DNA of 64,000 nt, from contig NZ_CVQP01000001.1 of NCBI RefSeq assembly GCF_001040705.1, positions 1 through 64,000 of the forward strand, in the 5' to 3' direction. The notes under the pieces are model-generated. The model worked only from the letters and a program-made list of their open reading frames with translations. It searched no databases and was not told where the DNA came from. The DNA comes from Rhodococcus sp. RD6.2. GTDB lineage: Bacteria; Actinomycetota; Actinomycetes; Mycobacteriales; Mycobacteriaceae. Both the position numbers and the translations under genes were made by a program. Below, piece after piece: positions 10,072-19,724 of the stretch (position 1 is its first letter; each line of letters opens with the position of its first letter).

Positions 10072-12269
10072 CGCGGTTCCCGACGAAGCCAGATGGCACT
10101 GTTCGCGGGCAGGGTCACCTCCGCGGAGGCGGGTCGGCCGTGCCAGGGAGACGTCATCGCGGTGACCTCCCCGAAGTTTCCGCGCCCCGAACCGCGGTAC
10201 GTGGCGGCGTCGGTGTTGAGGATCTCGCGCCACGGTCCGGGTTCCGGAAGCCCGACGCGATATCGATCGTGTGACGTGCCCGCGAAATTGAACAGGCAGG
10301 CGACGATCGAGCCGTCGGTGCCGTACCGCAGGAAGCTGAGCACGTTGTTCTCGGTGTCGTTGGCGTCGATCCACGAATAGCCGCCGGGTGAGGCGTCGAG
10401 AGTCCACAGTGCCGGCGACGACCGGTAGACCGCGTTGAGGTCGCGCACCATCGTCAGCACACCTCGTTGCAGCGCACCGGTGTTCGGATCGTCGAGCTGC
10501 CCCCAGTCGAGTCCCCGCTCCTCGGACCACTCGGTGCGCTGACCGAACTCCTGCCCCATGAACAGCAGCTGCTTACCTGGATGCGCCCACATGTAGGCCA
10601 GGAGGGCGCGGACCCCCGCGGCCTTGGCTGCGTCGTCCCCCGGCATGCGCGTCCACAGTGTGCCCTTGCCATGCACGACCTCGTCGTGGCTGATCGGCAG
10701 CAGGAAGTGCTCGCTCCAGGCGTACATGAGGGAGAAGGTGATCTCGTGGTGGTGGAAGCTGCGGTGCACGGGGTCGTGGCCCAGGTACCCGAGGGTGTCG
10801 TGCATCCATCCCATGTTCCACTTCATGGAGAATCCGAGTCCACCGACGGTGGTCGAGCGGGTGACGCCGGGCCAGGACGTCGATTCCTCCGCGATCGTCA
10901 CGACGCCGGGATGGTGCTTGTGCACCGTCGCGTTCATTTCCTGAAGGAAGGAGACCGCCTCGAGGTTCTCCCTGCCGCCGTGGATGTTCGGTGTCCACTG
11001 GCCTGCCGGGCGTGAGTAGTCCAGGTACAGCATCGAGGCGACGGCGTCGACGCGGAGACCGTCGATGTGGAACTCGTCGATCCAGTACAGTGCGTTGGCG
11101 ACGAGGAAGTTGCGTACCTCCGGGCGCCCGAAGTCGAAAACGTAGGTGCCCCAGTCGAGTTGTTCGCCGCGGTGGGGGTCGGCGTGCTCGTACAGCGGCT
11201 CGCCGTCGAATCGTGCCAGTGCCCATTCGTCCTTGGGGAAGTGCGCGGGCACCCAGTCGACGATCACGCCGATTCCGGCCCCGTGCAGGTGATCGACGAA
11301 GGCGCGGAAGTCGTCGGGTGACCCGAAGCGGGCGGTGGGGGCGTAGTACGAGGTGACCTGGTAGCCCCAGGATCCGCCGTACGGGTGCTCTGCGACCGGC
11401 AGGAGTTCGACATGGGTGAAGCCGCACTCGAGGACGTACTCCGACAGTTGTTCCGCCAGATCGCGATACGAGAGTCCCGGTCGCCACGAGCCCAGATGGA
11501 CCTCGTAGACGCTCATCGGTTCCTGGTTCGGTTCGCGACGGGATCGCGCCGCCAGCCACCCCGAGTCGTTCCAGGAGTACGAGGACAAGGTGACGCGGGA
11601 CGCCGTCGCGGGCGGAACCTCGGTGGCGAACGCCATCGGATCGGCCTTGTCCCGTACCGACCCGTCGCGGCAGTGCACCCGGAATTTGTACAGGTCGCCG
11701 GGGCCGACGTCGGGTACGAACACCTCCCAGACTCCGGTGGAGCCCAGGACGCGCATCGGCGTCCGGCCACCCCACCCGTCGAAGTCGCCCATCACAGTGA
11801 CCCCGAGCGCGTTCGGCGCCCACACCGCGAACGACACACCGGTGACGTCGCCGTCGGGAGTCTTGTAGCTGCGGGGGTGCGCGCCCAGAACGTCCCAGAG
11901 GCGTTCGTGGCGCCCCTCGCTCAGCAGGTGCAGGTCGAGATCGCCGAGAGTGGGCAGGAATCGGTACCCGTCGGCGACGACGATCGTGTGACCGCCCGGA
12001 TACTCGACGACGAGGCGGTAGTCGATGAGGTTCTCGACGGGAACGACGCCGCCGAACACCCCGTCACCGAGGTCGGTGAGCATGTGGTCGGCGCCGCCGA
12101 CGCGGGCCGCCACCGAAACGGCATGCGGCCGCAGCGCACGGATCACGGTGCCGCCCGGGTGGGCGTGCGCGCCGAGGATGGCGTGCGGGTCGTGGTGGGT
12201 GCCCGCGACGAGCCGGGCGAGGTCGTCCGGGTTGGGCGCGGAGCCGACGCGCGCCGTCGTGGGGCTCAC
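10068..12269 (-). CDS. glgB: 1,4-alpha-glucan branching enzyme
   Basis: A 733-residue GH13 enzyme that creates alpha-1,6 branches in glycogen-like and capsular glucan. Order: N-terminal CBM48-type modules ([42 protein letters not shown]), catalytic TIM barrel (about residues 260-620) and a C-terminal all-beta domain. The GH13 nucleophile Asp lies in [17 protein letters not shown], the general acid Glu in [13 protein letters not shown], and the third Asp in [14 protein letters not shown]. The start GTG 12269 overlaps the glgE stop (GTGA), giving a length within two residues of what I recall for the M. tuberculosis enzyme (Rv1326c). Middle gene of the glgE-glgB-metallopeptidase operon. Confidence 0.96.
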   Translation of the reverse strand: MSPTTARVGSAPNPDDLARLVAGTHHDPHAILGAHAHPGGTVIRALRPHAVSVAARVGGADHMLTDLGDGVFGGVVPVENLIDYRLVVEYPGGHTIVVADGYRFLPTLGDLDLHLLSEGRHERLWDVLGAHPRSYKTPDGDVTGVSFAVWAPNALGVTVMGDFDGWGGRTPMRVLGSTGVWEVFVPDVGPGDLYKFRVHCRDGSVRDKADPMAFATEVPPATASRVTLSSYSWNDSGWLAARSRREPNQEPMSVYEVHLGSWRPGLSYRDLAEQLSEYVLECGFTHVELLPVAEHPYGGSWGYQVTSYYAPTARFGSPDDFRAFVDHLHGAGIGVIVDWVPAHFPKDEWALARFDGEPLYEHADPHRGEQLDWGTYVFDFGRPEVRNFLVANALYWIDEFHIDGLRVDAVASMLYLDYSRPAGQWTPNIHGGRENLEAVSFLQEMNATVHKHHPGVVTIAEESTSWPGVTRSTTVGGLGFSMKWNMGWMHDTLGYLGHDPVHRSFHHHEITFSLMYAWSEHFLLPISHDEVVHGKGTLWTRMPGDDAAKAAGVRALLAYMWAHPGKQLLFMGQEFGQRTEWSEERGLDWGQLDDPNTGALQRGVLTMVRDLNAVYRSSPALWTLDASPGGYSWIDANDTENNVLSFLRYGTDGSIVACLFNFAGTSHDRYRVGLPEPGPWREILNTDAATYRGSGRGNFGEVTAMTSPWHGRPASAEVTLPANSAIWLRREPR

Positions 12270-14272
12270 GAGACCGGGGGGCGGTGCCCCAGGTGTAGGC
12301 GCTCCGGATAGGGGATTGGGGGCAGCGCGAGCACGTGCGCGACCGCCCGCCACGGTTCGAGACGCACGAAATTGGTCTGGCCCCAGTCGTACTGCTCGCC
12401 GGAGACCTCGTCGAGAACCGTGATGCGGTCGTGCCAGTCGCGTCCGATGGCGGGCATGTCCAGCCAGATCGTGCCGTCCTCCGCACCATACGGATTGAGG
12501 TTGACCACGGTCAGGACCGCGTCGCCGGTGACGGGATCGAACTTCGAGTACGCGATCAGCGAGTCGTTGTCGATGTGATGGAAGGTGATGTTGCGCAGTT
12601 GCTGCAGCGCGGGATGCGCCCTACGGATCTTGTTGAGGGTGGTGATCCACGGTTCGAGCGATTCGCCGCGGGCGCGGGCGCCGTCGAAGTCTCGGGGGCG
12701 GAGCTGGTACTTCTCGGAGTCGAGGTACTCCTCGCTGCCGGGTTGGAGGGGAATGTGTTCGTACAGTTCGTATCCCGAGTAGACGCCCCATGTCGGTGCG
12801 AGAGTGGCGGCGAGCGCGGCGCGCAGGGCGAACATGCCCGGGCCCCCGACCTGGAGGCTCTCGTGCAGGATGTCCGGCGTGTTGACGAACAGGTTCGGCC
12901 GGGCCTCATCTGCTTTCGCGGCGAGCTCGAGGCCGAAATCGATCAGCTCCTGTTTGTGTACCCGCCACGTGAAATACGTGTAGGACTGGGTGAATCCGCG
13001 CTTGGCGAGTCCGTACATGCGAGCGGGGCGGGTGAACGCCTCCGACAGGAACAGCACGTCGGGGTCGCTCGCCTTGACCTCCGCGATCAACCACTCCCAG
13101 AAGTCCGGCGGCTTCGTGTGGGGGTTGTCGACTCGGAAGATCTTGACCCCCTTCGAGATCCAGAACCGAACCACGCGCAGCACCTCGGTGTAGATGCCGT
13201 CGCGGTCGTCGTCGAAGTTGACGGGGTAGATGTCCTGGTACTTCTTCGGCGGGTTTTCGGCGAACGCGATCGTACCGTCCGGGAGGACCGTGAACCACTC
13301 CGGATGGGCTGCGGCCCAGGGATGGTCAGGAGCACATTGCAGCGCCAGGTCGAGGGCGACCTCGAGTCCGAGCTTGGCGGCCCGGGTGACGAACGCACGG
13401 AAATCTCGCATCGTCCCGAGCTCGGGGTGGATCGCGTCGTGGCCGCCCTCGGCGGCCCCGATCGCCCACGGTGACCCGACGTCATCGGGTCCCGGGGTGA
13501 GGGTGTTGTTCGGCCCCTTCCGGTTCACCCTGCCGATCGGATGGATCGGCGGCAGGTACACAACGTCGAATCCCATCGCGGCGATGCGAGGAAGGTCGTT
13601 GGCTGCCGTCGCGAAGGTTCCGTGACGCGGCCGTCCCTCGGCATCCCAACCGCCGGTGGAGCGGGGAAAGAACTCGTACCAGGACCCGAACAGTGCCCGG
13701 CTGCGGTCGACGAGCACCGGCAGCGCACGTCCGCGGGTCACGAGGTCGCGCAGGGGATTGGTGCGCAGCAGGTCCGTGACACCCGGCGCGAACGCCGGAG
13801 CGACCCGTTCCGGCAGTTGGGCGCCGCTGCGCAGAGCCGCGGCCACCGCCAGGCACCGCGGTCGATCTCCCCGCGGGACCGCCTTCGCCACCCGCTCGAA
13901 CAACCTGGCCCCGATCTCGAGATCGTTCGCCAGTTCGGCCGGACCCTGGCCGGCGGCAAGTTTGGCCTCGACGGCGCCGCGCCACGTCGTGACGGGGTCG
14001 CTCCACCCCTCGACGCGGTACGTCCAGGTGCCCGGGCACGTCGGGGTGAACATCGCGGCGAACGTGTCCGGCAACGGACCGGGCAGCATCGGGATGCGGA
14101 TGCTGCGCGTGAACCCCGGCCCCCGAACGGCCAGGGTCGCGGCGACGGCGTCGTGGCCCTCGCGCCACACCGTTGCGGACACGGGGAAGGTCTCGCCCAC
14201 GACGGCTTTCGCCGGGTAGCGTCCACCCGCGATCTCGGGGACGACGTCGTCGATACCTATCCGCCCGGTCAT
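12266..14272 (-). CDS. glgE: Alpha-1,4-glucan:maltose-1-phosphate maltosyltransferase
   Basis: A 668-residue GH13_3 enzyme that extends alpha-1,4-glucan using maltose-1-phosphate; with GlgB it forms the core of the GlgE pathway. An N-terminal beta-sandwich (about residues 1-110) and a helical insertion mediate dimerisation. The barrel shows [20 protein letters not shown], the nucleophile Asp in [19 protein letters not shown], the general acid Glu in FLSEAFTRP, and the phosphate-binding Lys/Asn-rich segment [17 protein letters not shown]. The start is ATG 14272. It overlaps glgB (GTGA). It is divergent from glgP across 119 bp with no clear operator. It corresponds to Rv1327c. Confidence 0.96.
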   Translation of the reverse strand: MTGRIGIDDVVPEIAGGRYPAKAVVGETFPVSATVWREGHDAVAATLAVRGPGFTRSIRIPMLPGPLPDTFAAMFTPTCPGTWTYRVEGWSDPVTTWRGAVEAKLAAGQGPAELANDLEIGARLFERVAKAVPRGDRPRCLAVAAALRSGAQLPERVAPAFAPGVTDLLRTNPLRDLVTRGRALPVLVDRSRALFGSWYEFFPRSTGGWDAEGRPRHGTFATAANDLPRIAAMGFDVVYLPPIHPIGRVNRKGPNNTLTPGPDDVGSPWAIGAAEGGHDAIHPELGTMRDFRAFVTRAAKLGLEVALDLALQCAPDHPWAAAHPEWFTVLPDGTIAFAENPPKKYQDIYPVNFDDDRDGIYTEVLRVVRFWISKGVKIFRVDNPHTKPPDFWEWLIAEVKASDPDVLFLSEAFTRPARMYGLAKRGFTQSYTYFTWRVHKQELIDFGLELAAKADEARPNLFVNTPDILHESLQVGGPGMFALRAALAATLAPTWGVYSGYELYEHIPLQPGSEEYLDSEKYQLRPRDFDGARARGESLEPWITTLNKIRRAHPALQQLRNITFHHIDNDSLIAYSKFDPVTGDAVLTVVNLNPYGAEDGTIWLDMPAIGRDWHDRITVLDEVSGEQYDWGQTNFVRLEPWRAVAHVLALPPIPYPERLHLGHRPPVS

Positions 14273-14391
14273 GCCCGAGACATTACGGGGTTCCGCGGGG
14301 TGCCCGCTCGCGACGAAGCCCTTTCACCAGGCGCCGGTCCTCCTGGTCACACGACAGGACCGAAAGCGGCCCGATCTGTAGTCTTCGCCAG

Positions 14392-16980
14392 GTGAAAGCC
14401 TTGCGTCGGTTCACCGTCCGCGCCCACCTGCCTGCCCGGCTGTCCGCTCTCGGGCAGCTGTCGACCAATCTGCGCTGGTCCTGGCACCCGCCCACTCAGG
14501 ATCTGTTCGCGCGCATCGATCCGGAACTGTGGACGCAGGTTCGCCACGACCCGGTCCGGATGCTCGGTGAGGTCGCGCCCGGGCGGCTCGACGAACTCGT
14601 CGACGACGATGCCTTCGTCGCCGAACTGGACCGGCTCGAGGCCGACCTCGTCGACTACCTCGACCGCCCGCGCTGGTACCAGAACCAGCAGGCCAAGGGT
14701 GTGGACCTGGCCAGTGGGATCGCGTACTTCTCAATGGAGTTCGGAGTCACCGAGGTCCTGCCCAACTACTCGGGCGGCCTCGGCATCCTGGCCGGCGACC
14801 ACCTGAAGGCGGCGTCCGACCTGGGAGTGCCGCTGGTCGGCGTCGGGCTGCTGTACCGGTCCGGGTACTTCCGCCAGTCACTGACCGCCGACGGCTGGCA
14901 GTCCGAGCACTATCCGTCGCTCGACCCGCAGGGGCTGCCCCTCCGCCTGCTCACGGAGCCGGAGTCGGGGGCGGCCGTCCTGCTGCACGTGGCGATGCCC
15001 GGCGGCCGGGTGCTGCGGGCGCGGGTGTGGATCGCGCAGGTCGGCCGGGTGCCGCTGCTGCTACTGGACTCCGACATCGCGGAGAACGACGCCGAACTGC
15101 GTGGGGTCACCGACCGGCTCTACGGCGGCGACCAGGACCATCGGATCAAGCAGGAGATCCTCGCGGGGATCGGTGGCGTGCGGGCGGTGCGCGCGTACAC
15201 CCGGTCCGAGGGACTCGCCGACCCCGAGGTCTTCCACATGAACGAGGGACACGCGGGCTTCCTCGGCGCCGAACGGATCCGGGAGCTCGTGACGGGCACC
15301 GGCCTCGACTTCGACGAGGCGCTCGCCGCGGTGCGGGCCGCAACGGTCTTCACCACGCACACGCCGGTTCCCGCCGGAATCGACCGGTTCCCGCTCGACC
15401 TCGTCCGCCACTACTTCGCCGGAAGTGAAGGCGGCAACGACTCGTCGCTGCTGCCCGGTCTCGGCGTCGATCGCATCCTCGACCTCGGCAGGGAGGCCGA
15501 TCCGTCGGTCTTCAACATGGCGCACATGGGCCTGCGGCTCGGCCAGCGGGCCAACGGAGTCTCGAAGCTCCACGGCATCGTCAGCCGAGGCATGTTCAAC
15601 GGACTGTGGCAGGGCTTCGACACCGACGAGGTGCCGATCGGATCGGTCACGAACGGGGTGCACGCGCCGACGTGGGCGGCGCGGGAGTGGATGGACCTCG
15701 CACACCGCGCCGTCGGGCCGGAACTCGTCGAGGAGGCTCGTGGCTGGGAGCAGCTGCAGGAGATCGGTGCCGACGAGCTGTGGGCCACCCGCAACGCCCT
15801 GCGCGGGCAACTCGTCGACGAGGTCCGTCGCCGGGTACGGGCGTCGTGGGTCGAGCGGGGAGCGAGCGAAGCCGAACTGGGTTGGACCTCGGAGGTTTTC
15901 GACCCGAACGTGTTGACCGTCGGATTCGCGCGACGGGTGCCCACCTACAAGCGCCTCACCCTGATGCTGCGTGACCCGGAGCGGCTTCGCGCCCTGCTGC
16001 TCGACGAGGAGCGGCCGCTGCAGCTCGTCGTCGCGGGCAAGAGTCATCCCGCGGACGAGGGCGGGAAGGCGCTGATCCAGCAGGTCGTCCGGTTCGCCGA
16101 CGACCACGACGTGCGGCACCGGATCGTGTTCCTGCCCGATTACGACATGTCGATGGCACGGTACCTGTACTGGGGTTGCGACGTGTGGCTCAACAACCCG
16201 CTGCGCCCGCTCGAGGCATGCGGTACGTCGGGCATGAAGTCGGCGCTCAACGGTGGACTCAACCTGTCGATCCGCGACGGGTGGTGGGACGAGATGTTCG
16301 ACGGCGAGAACGGCTGGGCCATCCCGACCGCCGACGGCGTGCAGGACGAGACCCGCCGCGACGACCTCGAGGCGAACGCCATGTACGACCTGCTCGAGCA
16401 GTCGGTGCTGCCGAAGTTCTACGACCGTGGTTCCGACGGGGTGCCGGCGCGGTGGGTGGAGATGGTGCGGCACACGTTGCAGACGCTCGGCCCGAAGGTG
16501 TTGGCGTCGCGCATGGTTCGCGACTACGTCGTCGATCTCTACGCGCCTGCGGCGGCCGCGTCCAGGACCGTCGTCGCCGACAGCTATGCGGGTGCGAAGA
16601 GGCTTGCCGTGTATCGCGCGCGGGTCGCGGCGCAGTGGCCGGGCGTGCAGGTGGTGCAGGTGGACAGTTCCGGTCTCCCCGACACACCCGTGATCGGTGC
16701 CGACCTGTCACTGCGCGCCTACGTCCGGTTGGGCGAACTCGACCCGTCCGAGGTCACGGTGCAGGCCGTTCTCGGCGGGGTCGGGCCCGACGAGGACCTG
16801 ACTGATGTGGTGACCGTCCCGATGACGCATGTCGGAGTCGAGGAACTCGGCCACGTGTACGCCGTCGACACGGCGTTGCCGTTGTCGGGAGCGGTCGGCT
16901 ACACGGTGCGGGTGCTGCCGCACCACGAGCTGCTGGCGACCGACGCCGAGCTCGGGCTGGTCACGGTCCCGGCCGGGTAG
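14392..16980 (+). CDS. glgP: Alpha-glucan (glycogen) phosphorylase
   Basis: An 862-residue GT35 phosphorylase of the type found in mycobacteria (Rv1328) and archaea. It releases glucose-1-phosphate from linear glucan ends. N-terminal DUF3417 region (LSALGQLSTNLRWSWHPPTQ), a nucleotide-fold core with YFSMEFGVTEVLPNYSGGLG, and the cofactor lysine in EACGTSGMKSALNGGLN, where PLP is bound. The start GTG 14392 (VKALRRFTVRAHLPARLS) was chosen because the frame upstream would overlap the divergent glgE and lacks homology. The opposite-strand regulator gene ends only 6 bp beyond its stop. It balances the synthetic enzymes encoded next door. Confidence 0.95.
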   Translation: MKALRRFTVRAHLPARLSALGQLSTNLRWSWHPPTQDLFARIDPELWTQVRHDPVRMLGEVAPGRLDELVDDDAFVAELDRLEADLVDYLDRPRWYQNQQAKGVDLASGIAYFSMEFGVTEVLPNYSGGLGILAGDHLKAASDLGVPLVGVGLLYRSGYFRQSLTADGWQSEHYPSLDPQGLPLRLLTEPESGAAVLLHVAMPGGRVLRARVWIAQVGRVPLLLLDSDIAENDAELRGVTDRLYGGDQDHRIKQEILAGIGGVRAVRAYTRSEGLADPEVFHMNEGHAGFLGAERIRELVTGTGLDFDEALAAVRAATVFTTHTPVPAGIDRFPLDLVRHYFAGSEGGNDSSLLPGLGVDRILDLGREADPSVFNMAHMGLRLGQRANGVSKLHGIVSRGMFNGLWQGFDTDEVPIGSVTNGVHAPTWAAREWMDLAHRAVGPELVEEARGWEQLQEIGADELWATRNALRGQLVDEVRRRVRASWVERGASEAELGWTSEVFDPNVLTVGFARRVPTYKRLTLMLRDPERLRALLLDEERPLQLVVAGKSHPADEGGKALIQQVVRFADDHDVRHRIVFLPDYDMSMARYLYWGCDVWLNNPLRPLEACGTSGMKSALNGGLNLSIRDGWWDEMFDGENGWAIPTADGVQDETRRDDLEANAMYDLLEQSVLPKFYDRGSDGVPARWVEMVRHTLQTLGPKVLASRMVRDYVVDLYAPAAAASRTVVADSYAGAKRLAVYRARVAAQWPGVQVVQVDSSGLPDTPVIGADLSLRAYVRLGELDPSEVTVQAVLGGVGPDEDLTDVVTVPMTHVGVEELGHVYAVDTALPLSGAVGYTVRVLPHHELLATDAELGLVTVPAG

Positions 16981-16986
16981 CCGGGA

Positions 16987-18294
16987 CTACCTCAGCACCT
17001 TCGCTCCGAGGTATTCGCACACCTGGAGGGCAAGGGCGAGGTCGAGCCTGCTGCGCGAGCCCGGACCGGTCGAGGGGTCGCCGAGTGCCTTCGCGATCCG
17101 GTACTTCACCGTGTTGCGGTGCAGGTTCATCTGCTGTGCCGTGTGGAGGTGGCTCTGCCCGGTCTCGAAGTAGGTGCTCAGCGTGGTGCGCAGTGTCGCG
17201 GCCTGCTCGGTGCCCTCGGCGAGCGGGCCGAGCACCTCCCACACCCAGGCCCGCGTGGAGTCCAGGTTTTCGGCGAGCAGCGAGACCACCGCGACACCGC
17301 GGTCACCGAAACTCACGATCGGCCGGTGCGCCATCGCGTGTTCGCTGGCAACGGAGTATGCAGCCAGTGCCTGCTCGTGCGAGCGGCGGAAGCCCGTCGA
17401 CCCGGCCGCGGGCAGCCCGAGCGCGATCCGCGTGCCGGGCGACGGCGTGAGCGCTGCGGCGAGGGCGACCGAGTCGATCGCGGGTTGCCGACGCCCGAAC
17501 GGCAGCCAGGCCCAGAGGGTTCGGCGGTCGATCGCGGTCACGATCGGGGCCGTGTCCGTGTGCAGTTGCGCGGCCAGTGCCCGCAGGCTGTGGTCGAGTG
17601 CGTTCAGGCTCGGGTCGTCGTCCCTGGTCGACCAGACGACGACCGCGACGTGGGTCTGCGCGAGCCGATAGTGCGTCTCGGCTTCGAAGGTGCCCTCATC
17701 GGTGCCGGAACCGTCGAGTAGGCCGTGAATCGTCGATGAATGGACGTTGCCCTGTGCGCCGATCCAGCGCCTGCGTTCCCGCTCGTACGCTTCGAACACG
17801 TACAGCGTGATCCAGTCGATGTAGCTGTAGATCACGTCCGAAAGATGTTTGAGCACAGCCAGAGTCAGTTTGGTGCTCAGGCCGAGTGAGGTGACCTCCT
17901 CGTAGCAGACACGCATGAGGTCGTCCTGGCCCATGTGGTACGCCCGCACCAGCGAATGCGACGACACCTCGCGCTGCGCCAACCGCAGCGCGTACTCGAC
18001 TGCAGCGGTGGTCGGCTGCAGGTGTTCGACCGGTATGTCGTTGGCCAGCACGTCGACGATGGTGGCGACGTTGCCCGCCACGCTGGCCTCGAGAAGTTCC
18101 ACGAGCTGCGGATCATTGTCGAGCTGGTCGATCTCGCGGGCGAGCAGCGCGCTCATCCCTCCGATGATTTCCGATTTTCGGGTGTCGAGGTCCCGCGCGA
18201 TCGCTACTACGATCGCGCGGACCTCGCCGTCCGCGGGCGCGGGGACCCGCGCAGCCCGTGGCCGGGCCCGGTCGTCGCCTGCCGGCATGGTCAC
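16987..18294 (-). CDS. PucR-family transcriptional regulator
   Basis: A 435-residue cytoplasmic DNA-binding protein. The N-terminal half (about 25-180) is an all-helical sensor region (RDLDTRKSEIIGGMSALLAREI, HSLVRAYHMGQDDLMRVC) of the RsbRD/DUF-type found in PucR proteins. A GGDEF-like degenerate middle follows, and the C-terminal PucR helix-turn-helix is clear: TLSTYFETGQSHLHTAQQMNLHRNTVKYRIAKA. The start GTG 18294 overlaps the preceding gene's stop (GTGA), so the regulator is the last gene of the four-gene island and is translated with it; an ATG six nt later is an alternative. It probably controls its own operon. Confidence 0.9.
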   Translation of the reverse strand: MTMPAGDDRARPRAARVPAPADGEVRAIVVAIARDLDTRKSEIIGGMSALLAREIDQLDNDPQLVELLEASVAGNVATIVDVLANDIPVEHLQPTTAAVEYALRLAQREVSSHSLVRAYHMGQDDLMRVCYEEVTSLGLSTKLTLAVLKHLSDVIYSYIDWITLYVFEAYERERRRWIGAQGNVHSSTIHGLLDGSGTDEGTFEAETHYRLAQTHVAVVVWSTRDDDPSLNALDHSLRALAAQLHTDTAPIVTAIDRRTLWAWLPFGRRQPAIDSVALAAALTPSPGTRIALGLPAAGSTGFRRSHEQALAAYSVASEHAMAHRPIVSFGDRGVAVVSLLAENLDSTRAWVWEVLGPLAEGTEQAATLRTTLSTYFETGQSHLHTAQQMNLHRNTVKYRIAKALGDPSTGPGSRSRLDLALALQVCEYLGAKVLR

Positions 18295-19724
18295 AGGACG
18301 TCGGCCCCCTTCCGCCGCAGGTGACGCAGGGCCGACTCGGCCGCGTTGTAGCCGCACATACCGTGGGCGCCCGCCCCAGGCGGTGTGGAGGCGGAACACA
18401 GGAACGTGCCGGGAACGCCGATGCTGTACGGGTCCAGCGCGATCCGCGGTCGCAGCACCACCTGCATCTCGCTGTTGGCGCCGCCGACGATGTCGCCGCC
18501 GACGTAGTTCGGGTTCGACGCCGCGAGCCGCGCCGGTCCGGCGGTGACCGTGGCCAGGATCCGATCACGGAAGCCGGGTGCGAACCGCTCGATCTGCGCG
18601 ACGACGGCGTCGGTGGCATCGCCCGCATGACCGTGCGGGACGTGGGCGTACGCGTACACCGGGTTCAGCCCGTCCCGCGAGCGGGTCGGGTCGGCGACGT
18701 ACTGCTGGCCGAGCAGGACGAACGGCCGCTGCGGCATCCGGCCGGCGGTGACGTCCCGCTCGGCTGCGGCGATGTCGCCGAAACTCCCGCCGAGGTGCAC
18801 CGTCCCGGCTCGTCCCACGGCCGGATCGGTCCACGGAATCGGCCCCTCCACAGCGAAGTCCACCTTGAACGCGCCCGCGCCGTGCCGGAATCGGCGGTAG
18901 GCCCGGGCGACACGCGTCGGCACCCGGTCGCCGAGGACGTCGAGTGCCGCCGCTGGAGTCAGATCGAGTAGGACGACGTCGGCAGGTGGGATGTCCCGTT
19001 CGGACCGCACCCGGACGCCCGTGCTGATCTTCCCGCCGTGGTCGGTCAGCATCGCAGCGAGGGCGTCGGTGATCGCGCGGGATCCGCCCTCGGCCACCGG
19101 CCACCCGTACCGATGCCCGGCCGCCGCGATCATCAGCCCGACGGCCGAGGTCGCGGGCCGGTCGAGCCGGTAGTAGGCGTGGGCCGCCACCCCGCCGTAC
19201 AGGGCGCGGGCCTTCTCCGTTCGCAGCCATCTGGCCGTCACCGTCGCCGGAAGCAGCGCGCGCGGCCCGAACGCGGCCAGCTTCAGCGGGTGCCGGGGGA
19301 CACGGGCGATCGGCCGCATCAGGTCCGCGGCCAGATCGTCGAAGTTGACGGCCAGATCGCCGACGAGGCGCCGCCACCGTGGACCGTCGACCCCCAGTCC
19401 GTCCGCGGTCACCTCCACGGACCGGTGCAGTAGGCCTGCGTCGCCATCGTCGAGCGGATGTGCGCAGTCGATCTCGGGCCACCGCCACGTGAGTCCGTAA
19501 CGGTCCAGGCCGAGCGCCTGCAGGTACGGCGAGCCTGCGCCCATCGGGTGGAACGCCGAACACTCGTCGTGGACCAGTCCGGGCAGGGTGAGTTCCGCCG
19601 AGCGGGCACCGCCTCCGATCAGGTCGGCGGCCTCGAGTACCTGCACGTCCACCCCGCTGCGGGCGAGGTGGACCGCGGCAGCGAGCCCGTTGGGCCCGCT
19701 GCCGACGACCACGGCAGTGCTCAA
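18291..19724 (-). CDS. CrtI-like FAD-dependent oxidoreductase
   Basis: A 477-residue flavoprotein of the phytoene desaturase/amine oxidase superfamily. The N-terminal Rossmann motif is VVVGSGPNGLAAAVHLARSG, followed by the acidic ribose-binding VLEAADLIGGGARS. The C-terminal FAD-closing segment is GTFLCSASTPPGAGAHGMCGYNAAESAL. No carotenoid genes (crtB, crtE) are nearby, so carotenoid desaturation is unlikely; family members also act on other isoprenoids and lipids, and the substrate here is unknown. The start is TTG 19724 by homology to the Rossmann strand; it overlaps the DUF3556 stop as TTGA. Second-to-last gene of the island. Confidence 0.88.
   Translation of the reverse strand: MSTAVVVGSGPNGLAAAVHLARSGVDVQVLEAADLIGGGARSAELTLPGLVHDECSAFHPMGAGSPYLQALGLDRYGLTWRWPEIDCAHPLDDGDAGLLHRSVEVTADGLGVDGPRWRRLVGDLAVNFDDLAADLMRPIARVPRHPLKLAAFGPRALLPATVTARWLRTEKARALYGGVAAHAYYRLDRPATSAVGLMIAAAGHRYGWPVAEGGSRAITDALAAMLTDHGGKISTGVRVRSERDIPPADVVLLDLTPAAALDVLGDRVPTRVARAYRRFRHGAGAFKVDFAVEGPIPWTDPAVGRAGTVHLGGSFGDIAAAERDVTAGRMPQRPFVLLGQQYVADPTRSRDGLNPVYAYAHVPHGHAGDATDAVVAQIERFAPGFRDRILATVTAGPARLAASNPNYVGGDIVGGANSEMQVVLRPRIALDPYSIGVPGTFLCSASTPPGAGAHGMCGYNAAESALRHLRRKGADVL

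Noticed and set aside
12270-12353. N-terminal extension of glgB
   Set aside because: The frame is open into glgE, but homology begins at the GTG that overlaps the glgE stop; the extra residues are Ala/Arg/Pro noise.
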